From Oscillospiraceae bacterium (GTDB taxonomy: Bacteria; Bacillota; Clostridia; Oscillospirales; Ruminococcaceae), in contig BQOK01000001.1 in NCBI GenBank assembly GCA_022835495.1, positions 558,001 through 622,000 of the forward strand: a stretch of DNA of 64,000 bases. The letters run 5' to 3'. The notes below the pieces were generated by a model. That model did no database searches. It was not told where the DNA came from and worked only from the letters and a program-made list of their open reading frames with translations. Of this stretch, positions 58,639 to 64,000 are shown one piece after another. Position numbers and translations under genes: made by a program. How positions within the stretch are numbered: position 1 is the stretch's first letter; every line of letters starts with the position of its first letter.

Positions 58639-59694
58639 ATGAAACGTTATCTCATTACCGGCTGCGCCGGTTTTATCGGCTCCAATTTTGTTTACCATAT
58701 GTTGAACAAATACAAGGATATCCAGCTTGTAAATCTGGATAAGCTGACCTATGCGGGCAACCTGGAAAACCTGAAGGGGATCCTGGACGACCCGCGCCAC
58801 ATCTTTGTGCAGGGGGATATCTGCGACCGGGAGCTGGTGAGCGGCCTGTTTGAAAAATACAGGTTTGACTGCGTGATCAACTTTGCGGCCGAGAGCCATG
58901 TGGACCGCAGCATCACGAACCCCGAGATCTTTGTGGAGACCAATGTGCTGGGCACTGTGAACCTGCTGCAGTGCGCCAAGAACGCCTGGTACGAGGGCGG
59001 CAGGTGGGCCGTGGGCAAAAAGTTTTTGCAGGTCTCCACCGACGAGGTGTATGGCAGCCTGGGCGAGGACGGCTACTTTATGGAGACCACCCCGCTGTGC
59101 CCGCACAGCCCGTACTCGGCTTCCAAGACCAGCGCGGATCTGTTCGTGATGGCCTTTCACGACACCTACGGCATGCCGGTGAACATTACCCGCTGCTCCA
59201 ACAACTACGGGCCCTACCAGTTCCCGGAAAAGCTCATTCCGCTGATGATCAACAACTGCAAGACCAAAAAGGGCCTGCCGGTATACGGCGACGGCATGAA
59301 CGTGCGGGACTGGCTGTATGTGGAGGATCACTGCAAGGCCATTGATATGGTGGCGCAGGGCGGCCGGGACGGCGAGGTGTACAATGTGGGCGGCCACAAC
59401 GAAAAGCCCAATATTTTTATTGTGAAGACCATTATCAAGGAGCTGCACGACAAGTACGACGACACCATTGACGAGAGCCTGATCCAGTATGTGGCCGACC
59501 GGCTGGGCCACGACCGGCGCTACGGCATCGACCCCACCAAGATCCACAGCGAGCTGGGCTGGTACCCGGAGACCCCCTTTGAGGAGGGCATTGTGAAGAC
59601 CATCGACTGGTACCTGGCAAACGAGGAATGGATGCAGCACGTGACCAGCGGCGATTACCAGAAGTATTACGAAGAGATGTACAAAAATAAATAA
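58639..59694 (+). CDS. rfbB: dTDP-glucose 4,6-dehydratase
   Basis: 351 residues; GGGAGG precedes the ATG. RmlB turns dTDP-glucose into dTDP-4-keto-6-deoxyglucose with bound NAD. Landmarks: YLITGCAGFIGSNFVYHML, NLDKLTYAGNLENL, NFAAESHVDRSITNP, QVSTDEVYGSLGED, YSASKTSADLFVMAFHDTYG (YxxxK) and LGHDRRYGIDPTKI. The epimerase gene rmlC that would complete the rhamnose pathway is not among these genes. Confidence 0.97.
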   Translation: MKRYLITGCAGFIGSNFVYHMLNKYKDIQLVNLDKLTYAGNLENLKGILDDPRHIFVQGDICDRELVSGLFEKYRFDCVINFAAESHVDRSITNPEIFVETNVLGTVNLLQCAKNAWYEGGRWAVGKKFLQVSTDEVYGSLGEDGYFMETTPLCPHSPYSASKTSADLFVMAFHDTYGMPVNITRCSNNYGPYQFPEKLIPLMINNCKTKKGLPVYGDGMNVRDWLYVEDHCKAIDMVAQGGRDGEVYNVGGHNEKPNIFIVKTIIKELHDKYDDTIDESLIQYVADRLGHDRRYGIDPTKIHSELGWYPETPFEEGIVKTIDWYLANEEWMQHVTSGDYQKYYEEMYKNK

Positions 59695-59711
59695 ACCCGA
59701 AAAAACAGAAT

Positions 59712-59758
59712 AAAAGCTGTGCGTTCGGCGGTGAAACCGCCGAACGCACAGCTTTTTT
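59712..59758 (+). terminator. Terminator after rml genes
   Basis: Two 21-bp arms beginning AAAAGCTGTGCGTTCGGCGG pair perfectly around GAA, ending in T6. It can also serve the opposing small gene. Confidence 0.92.
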
Positions 59759-59789
59759 GATCTGCCGCCTTGCCCCGCCGAAAAAACCG

Positions 59790-60074
59790 TTACAAAAAGT
59801 TGCCGGGGGCAAAGCTTTCGCTGCCGGAAGAAACCTCCCGCAGCAAGCGAAAAGCCAGCTTAAAGCCCAGCTCAAAGTATTCCGCCACCTCCAGGGCGGA
59901 GGCAGAGCCGGCAGCTCTGGAATACTGTTCAAAGGCCTCCAAAGATTCTCCCTCCAGCATAGAACGAAGCGCTTTTTCGGAGCTGGCTGCCAGTGTGGAA
60001 GCCTGGTGGTAGGGGCCGCCGGACCGGACCGTTTGGCTTTCCCAGACCGGCGAGCAGAGATTATAGAGCCACAA
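59790..60074 (-). CDS. Small DUF6809-like protein
   Basis: 94 residues from a TTG at 60074, chosen because AAGGAGGTG lies 9 bases upstream; the open frame reaches further but without a site. The sequence (WLYNLCSPVWESQTVRSGG, SEKALRSMLEGESLEAFEQ, then EVAEYFELGFKLAFRLLREV) is helical and resembles the DUF6809 family of small proteins common in Firmicutes, whose function is unknown. No membrane segment. The 160 bp upstream to the IS are AT-rich and hold no gene. Confidence 0.65.
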   Translation of the reverse strand: MWLYNLCSPVWESQTVRSGGPYHQASTLAASSEKALRSMLEGESLEAFEQYSRAAGSASALEVAEYFELGFKLAFRLLREVSSGSESFAPGNFL

Positions 60075-60236
60075 TTTTAAAAACACCTCCTTAATAACAG
60101 GGATAAAAGTCCCTGTTATTGATTTACAATTATTTTCTTCTAAAAAGATTAAAAATACTAGAATCATAGTGTTAGTAAGGTGTTATCAAAACGAAAAAAA
60201 TTGAAATTGAGGTTCCCTGATAAAAGAAAACGCCTG

Positions 60237-60252
60237 CTGCAAATCCATGCAG
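60237..60252 (+). repeat. Left copy of 16-bp target duplication
   Basis: CTGCAAATCCATGCAG immediately before the IS end TGAACC. The identical 16 bases follow the other end at 61602-61617. The sequence is the inner stem and loop of a former terminator hairpin. Confidence 0.88.
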
Positions 60253-60340
60253 TGAACCTGGTAAGATAAAAGTAGACACTCACAAAAGGTGTGGGTGTCT
60301 ACTTTTATATGATATGATAAAAAAGGGAGGAAGTGGAAGG

Positions 60341-60715
60341 ATGGAAAAGAAGGGGAAGGCGCATCGGAAATTTAGTAAGGAAGAAAAGATGAAGTATATA
60401 AGTTTGCATTTGGACAAGCATATGTCGCTTCGCCAAATAGAAGAAGAATATGGCATAGGTAACAGCTTGGTGTCGGCGTGGGTGAAACGGTATCTGGAAG
60501 AGGGGGAAGAAGCCTTAGCGCCCCACAACGGCAACCGATACGCAGCGCTGCACACCAGCAAAGCGCTTAGCGAGGTAGAACGGCTGCGGCTCATTGTAGC
60601 AAAACAGGAAGTGGAGATCGCCCGATTAAAAAAAGGGTACTGGGTAGAAGGAGTTGGTGCAAGCAAGGAGTACGTTACTGGCAGCGAAAAGACTACGAAA
60701 TTATCGAAGAAATGA
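60341..60715 (+). CDS. IS3-family transposase OrfA (helix-turn-helix)
   Basis: 124 residues from ATG 60341, with GGGAGG 10 bases upstream; ATG 60314 in frame is an alternative. The helix-turn-helix is visible (YISLHLDKHMSLRQIEEEYG, IGNSLVSAWVKRYLEEG), followed by a coiled coil (SEVERLRLIVAKQEVEIARL). The A7 run at 60628-60634 (codons TTA AAA AAA) allows -1 slippage; the shifted reading KKRVLGRRSWCKQGVRYW leads into OrfB. Its own frame ends at 60715, overlapping the first OrfB Met. Confidence 0.88.
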   Translation: MEKKGKAHRKFSKEEKMKYISLHLDKHMSLRQIEEEYGIGNSLVSAWVKRYLEEGEEALAPHNGNRYAALHTSKALSEVERLRLIVAKQEVEIARLKKGYWVEGVGASKEYVTGSEKTTKLSKK

Positions 60716-61560
60716 AGACAAAGTATCCAGTGGACTTTCTGTGCCGTATTATGGACCTCAACCGCTCCGGCTACTACAAGTGGAAGAAACGGCAGGGACA
60801 GTTAAATCGGTATGAAAAAGACCGGATCTGTCTCACAGAACTGCTCAAAGCGGCCCACGCAAAGCATCCCTCCTATGGGTATCACCGTTTGGCGGAGGCT
60901 GTCTTTCAGGAAACCGGCTGGGCTTTCTCTCATCATCTGGCACACCAGCGCTGTAAAACAGCAGGGATCGCGTCCAAAGCACGAAAATACTGCTATCATC
61001 CACCCGGCGAAGAGAGCGTGAAGTTTCCAAATGAAGTAAAGGGACATTGGAACGCAAAAGAGCCATTAGAGATCGTTGTTTCCGACATGACTATGTTTAA
61101 AGTCGGAACTACCTATTGGGAGTGGACAATTCTTCTGGATACATTCAACAACGAGATCCTTGCTCATAGCGTGACCGCTCATGCCGGGAGCAACAAGCCT
61201 TATTATCACTGCCTTGATGCACTGAAGGCCCTTATGGACAAAAGAGAAGAGCAGACGCCCCAGGTAGTCTTCCACACCGACCAGGGAGCTGTCTACTCTT
61301 CACAGGCTTTTTGCCAGGCCCATCATGATTATAACATACTTCGTTCCATGTCGCGAGGGGGAACTCCTACTGATAATCCCATCATCGAAGCCTTGAACGG
61401 ATGGATCAAGGACGAATTATATCTTGACTTCCATTTAGCATCCGCTAAAAATGTCCCCGCACTGCTCGACTCCTACGTCCATTTCTTCAATCATCGCCGC
61501 CCGGCTGCCGCTTTGGGTTACAAAACCCCTGTGCAATTTAAGACCGATCTCGGATTTTGA
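60712..61560 (+). CDS. IS3-family transposase OrfB (DDE integrase core)
   Basis: 282 residues from the first Met, but expressed naturally as an OrfAB fusion. N-terminal part FLCRIMDLNRSGYYKWKKRQ and HPSYGYHRLAEAVFQETG, then the rve core with catalytic D in EIVVSDMTMFKVGTTYWEW, D in VFHTDQGAVYSSQAF and E in NPIIEALNGWIKDEL. FFNHRRPAAALGYKTPVQF closes the domain. All three acidic residues are kept, so the element looks functional. It differs clearly from the IS at 22343. Confidence 0.92.
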   Translation: MKTKYPVDFLCRIMDLNRSGYYKWKKRQGQLNRYEKDRICLTELLKAAHAKHPSYGYHRLAEAVFQETGWAFSHHLAHQRCKTAGIASKARKYCYHPPGEESVKFPNEVKGHWNAKEPLEIVVSDMTMFKVGTTYWEWTILLDTFNNEILAHSVTAHAGSNKPYYHCLDALKALMDKREEQTPQVVFHTDQGAVYSSQAFCQAHHDYNILRSMSRGGTPTDNPIIEALNGWIKDELYLDFHLASAKNVPALLDSYVHFFNHRRPAAALGYKTPVQFKTDLGF

Positions 61561-61601
61561 CCTATCCCTTTTCCTCTGTCTACTTTTTCTTGACAGGTTC
61601 A

Positions 61602-61617
61602 CTGCAAATCCATGCAG
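61602..61617 (+). repeat. Right copy of 16-bp target duplication
   Basis: Same 16 bases as 60237-60252, followed by CAGGCGTTTTCTTTT. Removing the IS and one copy restores a 20-bp hairpin with T-run, the probable terminator of the threonine aldolase gene. Confidence 0.88.
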
Positions 61618-61652
61618 CAGGCGTTTTCTTTTATAAAATCAGCAAGGCGGGG

Positions 61653-62696
61653 TCACAGGCAGGCCGGGCAGCCGTCCAGGGCGCGCTCCACCGCCAGCAA
61701 AAAGGCCGATACCGCCTCCTCGCGGGTGGCCCAGCTGGTGACCAGCCGGATGCAGGTGTGGCCGGCGTCCGGCGTGCCCTGCTGCTCCCAGTGAAAATCC
61801 GGGCGAAGGCGGTCCAGCACGGCGTTTGGCAGGATGGGGAACTGCTGGTTGGAATCGCTCGGGGCGGCAAAGGGCACACCCAGCGCGGCCAGGCCCGCCC
61901 GCAGGCGCAGGGCCATGGCGTTGGCGTGGGCGCCCAGCTGGGCATACAGGCCGCCGGTGAACAGCTCTTCAAACTGCACCCCCAGCAGCCAGCCTTTGGC
62001 AAGCATGCCGCCGCGCTGCTTGACGATGTAGCGGAAATCCGGTTTTAAGGCGTCGTTCAGGATGCACACCGCCTCGCCGAAGAGCGCGCCGTTTTTGGTG
62101 CCGCCGATGTAAAAGGCGTCGCACAGGCGGCCCAGGTCGGCCAGGGCCGCCCCGCCGGCGGCCAGGGCGCTGGAAAGGCGCGCGCCGTCGAGATACAAAA
62201 GCAGCCCCAGCTCATCGCAGGCCGCGCGCAGGGCTTCCAGCTCTTCCAGCGAGTACACGCCCCCGGTCTCGGTGGTGTTGCTGATGTACACCAGGCGGGG
62301 TTTTACCATGTGCTCGTCTGGGTGGGCGGCGGCCGCTTCCCGCACGGCGGCCGGGGTGAGCTTGCCCCCCGGTGCGGCGGGCAGCGCGATGCACTTGTGG
62401 CCGCTGGCCTCGATGGCGCCGGTTTCGTGCACGCACACGTGGCCGCTGGCGGCTGCGATCACCGCCTCGTGGGGGCGCAGAAAGGCGCTGATGCACACGG
62501 TGTTGGCCTGGGTGCCGCCCACCAGAAAGTGAACGTCCGCGTCCGGGCGGCCAATGGCCGCGCAGATGAGCCGGCGGGCGTTGGCGCAGTGGGGGTCGGT
62601 GGAATAGCCGAAGTTGCCCTCGAGATTGGTGCGGGCCAAAGCCTCGAGAATGCGGGGGTGGGCGCCCTCGCTGTAATCGTTGGTGAAACGGTACAT
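61653..62696 (-). CDS. ltaE: Low-specificity L-threonine aldolase
   Basis: 347 residues. The PLP enzyme splits L-threonine or allo-threonine into glycine and acetaldehyde in the cytosol. Fold type I landmarks: FTNDYSEGAHPRILEALART, NLEGNFGYSTDPHC, LVGGTQANTVCISAFL, ISNTTETGGVYSLEEL, LLLYLDGARLSSAL and the Schiff-base Lys in AFYIGGTKNGALFGEAV. It reads toward the IS at 60253, which has split the hairpin that probably ended its transcript. No operon partner is seen. Confidence 0.93.
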   Translation of the reverse strand: MYRFTNDYSEGAHPRILEALARTNLEGNFGYSTDPHCANARRLICAAIGRPDADVHFLVGGTQANTVCISAFLRPHEAVIAAASGHVCVHETGAIEASGHKCIALPAAPGGKLTPAAVREAAAAHPDEHMVKPRLVYISNTTETGGVYSLEELEALRAACDELGLLLYLDGARLSSALAAGGAALADLGRLCDAFYIGGTKNGALFGEAVCILNDALKPDFRYIVKQRGGMLAKGWLLGVQFEELFTGGLYAQLGAHANAMALRLRAGLAALGVPFAAPSDSNQQFPILPNAVLDRLRPDFHWEQQGTPDAGHTCIRLVTSWATREEAVSAFLLAVERALDGCPACL

Positions 62697-62821
62697 TGCA
62701 AAAACCTCACTTTTTGCGGCGCGGGGCCGGGCGGCATTTTGCGGGGTGAAACGCCGCCCGGTTCCGCGCCGGATCTGTTACCATCATATCATTTTTTCAC
62801 AAAAAGTCCACCGCCTTGGGT

Positions 62822-62850
62822 TTGTGTTGCGGGGCGGTTTATGGTATACT
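62822..62850 (+). promoter_or_regulatory. Predicted promoter of proBA
   Basis: TTGTGT (62822-62827), 17-bp spacer, TATACT (62845-62850), about 58 bp before the proB ATG. Confidence 0.68.
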
Positions 62851-62908
62851 CTAAATTGTATTACTATCGAAACGCGGGCCCTGCGGCCCCCTGGAGGCAG
62901 GATATTCC

Positions 62909-63685
62909 ATGAAAGTTGTTGTGAAGGTGGGCACCTCGACCCTGGCCCACCCCACCGGGCGGCTGAACATCCGCCATATCGAAGCGCTGTGCAAGGTGCT
63001 GAGCGATCTGAAAAACGCGGGGCACCAGATCATCCTGGTGTCGTCGGGCGCGATCGGCATGGGCGCGGGCAAGCTGTGCCTGCCCGGCCGCCCGGCGGAC
63101 ATGCCCACCAAGCAGGCCGCCGCGGCCGTGGGCCAGTGCGAGCTGATGTACACCTACGACAAGCTGTTCACCGAGTACAACCACACGGTGGCCCAGATCC
63201 TGATCACCAGCGAGGACGTGGAGGACGGCGCGCGCAGCGAAAACCTGCACAGCACCCTGACACGCCTGCTGGAGTTGGGGGCGCTGCCCATTGTAAACGA
63301 GAACGACACGGTGAGCACCGCCGAGATCGCGGTGGGCGACAACGACACCCTGGCCGCGCTGCTGGCGCGCAGCCTGGGCGCGGACCTGCTGGTGCTTTTG
63401 AGCGACATCGACGGCCTGTTCACCGCGGACCCGCACACCGACCCCGCGGCCCGGCTGATCCACCGGGTGGAGGAGCTGACCCCGGAGATTGAGGCGGCGG
63501 CGGGGGGAAGGGGCTCGGCCCTGGGCACCGGCGGCATGGCCACCAAGCTGCGGGCGGCCCGCATTGTGACCGAGGCCGGGGCGGACATGGTGATCGCCAA
63601 CGGCCAGGCCCCGGAGGTGCTGTACGACATTTTGGCGGGCGCGCCCGCGGGCACCCGCTTTGCCGGAAAAAGGAGCCCTGCATGA
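62909..63685 (+). CDS. proB: Glutamate 5-kinase
   Basis: 258 residues, the short form without the C-terminal PUA domain found in many homologues. ProB phosphorylates glutamate with ATP, the first and usually proline-inhibited step of proline synthesis. Landmarks: VVVKVGTSTLAHPTGRLNIR, ILVSSGAIGMGAGKLCL, PTKQAAAAVGQ, PIVNENDTVSTAEI, VGDNDTLAALLARSLGADLL and GTGGMATKLRAARIVTEAG. Its stop overlaps the proA ATG as ATGA, so both are made together. Confidence 0.96.
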   Translation: MKVVVKVGTSTLAHPTGRLNIRHIEALCKVLSDLKNAGHQIILVSSGAIGMGAGKLCLPGRPADMPTKQAAAAVGQCELMYTYDKLFTEYNHTVAQILITSEDVEDGARSENLHSTLTRLLELGALPIVNENDTVSTAEIAVGDNDTLAALLARSLGADLLVLLSDIDGLFTADPHTDPAARLIHRVEELTPEIEAAAGGRGSALGTGGMATKLRAARIVTEAGADMVIANGQAPEVLYDILAGAPAGTRFAGKRSPA

Positions 63686-64000
63686 CAACGACGAACGAAC
63701 TGCTGAAAACCGCGCGGGCGGCCCGCGGCGCGCTGGCGCTTGCCGGGGGCGAAACCCGCGCCGGGGCGCTGCGCCGCATGGCGGCGCGCCTGGCGGAGCG
63801 CACGGCGGAGATCCTGGCCGCCAACCGCCGGGACCTGGAAGCCGCCCAGGGCCGGGCGCCGGAGGTAATGCTGGACCGCCTGCGCCTGGACGAGGGGCGC
63901 ATTGCGGCCATGGCCGAAGGGATGCTGGCGGTGGCCGCCCTGCCCGACCCGGTGGGCCGGGTGCTGGAAACAAGCGAGCGCCCGAACGGGCTTTTGCTGC
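63682..64000 (+). CDS. proA: Gamma-glutamyl phosphate reductase, 3' end outside window
   Basis: First 106 codons, open to the right edge. AAAAAGGAG lies 9 bases before the ATG, which overlaps the proB stop. The N-terminal part (TRAGALRRMAARLAERTAEI, LAANRRDLEAAQGRAPEVML, DRLRLDEGRIAAMAEGML) and AALPDPVGRVLE are typical of ProA, which reduces gamma-glutamyl phosphate to glutamate semialdehyde with NADPH. Confidence 0.93.
   Translation, partial: MTTTNELLKTARAARGALALAGGETRAGALRRMAARLAERTAEILAANRRDLEAAQGRAPEVMLDRLRLDEGRIAAMAEGMLAVAALPDPVGRVLETSERPNGLLL

Larger units (their letters stand above)
60253..61601 (+). mobile_element. IS3-family insertion sequence inside a terminator hairpin
   Basis: 1,349 bp. 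Ends TGAACCTGGTAAGA and, inverted, TGAACCTGTCAAGA, each followed by AAAGTAGACA, are the terminal inverted repeats. Inside the left end a 14-bp perfect stem ATAAAAGTAGACAC/GTGTCTACTTTTAT (60266-60308) repeats part of the end. It holds orfA and orfB with an A7 frameshift run. Base composition is more AT-rich than its neighbours. Flanks carry a 16-bp direct repeat, long for this family. Confidence 0.9.

Overview
The window looks like chromosome from a GC-rich, Gram-positive anaerobe of the Firmicutes, most likely a gut Oscillospiraceae/Ruminococcaceae relative (Faecalibacterium, Gemmiger or Subdoligranulum type). This is inferred from the rimP-nusA-ylxR-ylxQ-infB-rbfA operon, the one-chain glycyl-tRNA synthetase, a class B sortase with a TPKTG substrate, LrgAB, and frequent GTG/TTG starts behind AGGAGG-type ribosome binding sites. 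No database search was possible; family calls rest on motifs read by eye.

Positions 1-22181 hold a long one-direction accessory locus for secreted and cell-surface proteins. Eight proteins share a related C-terminal or whole-length beta-rich domain; its fullest form has a strand resembling VTIPAxIPFILDVD followed by TRVLSATGRxTN. Five of them also carry GLUG-type repeat regions. Among them lie two membrane-anchored paralogues with an N-A-T-I-G motif, a membrane-anchored Pro/Thr-rich stalk protein, two exported arylsulfotransferase-like proteins (one a lipoprotein), a small lipoprotein, and a polytopic membrane protein coupled to a family 2 glycosyltransferase. Four of the genes carry two tandem perfect inverted repeats inside their signal-peptide codons. 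Recent duplication is visible as near-identical 3' modules and a 128-bp repeat carrying a dead copy of an arylsulfotransferase start.

Positions 22239-26565 hold a GGDEF/EAL protein gene apparently split by an IS3-family element, and an orphan tyrosine recombinase. Positions 26596-35715 hold a purine-type phosphoribosyltransferase with an NCS2-like permease, tRNA-Gly and tRNA-Phe, a GNAT acetyltransferase, glyS, lrgAB, an XRE regulator, an M29 aminopeptidase and a polytopic membrane protein. Positions 35735-46522 are the conserved translation/RNA block: rimP, nusA, ylxR, ylxQ, infB, rbfA, nrnA, truB, ribF, then rpsO and pnp.

Positions 46559-55738 hold a hybrid histidine kinase, a sortase B with its surface substrate and a divergent XRE regulator, agmatine deiminase with a divergent LuxR-type regulator, and a SAP/DUF6434 protein. 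Positions 55826-59758 hold a glycosyltransferase and rmlA, rmlD and rmlB for dTDP-sugar synthesis (no rmlC in the window). The end holds a small DUF6809-like gene, a second IS3-family element that has landed inside a terminator hairpin, threonine aldolase, proB and the start of proA.

The working idea for the first 22 kb is a surface-fibre or adhesin system with its own membrane anchors and decorating enzymes. That is inference; the shared domain, the order of the genes and the hairpins are direct observations.
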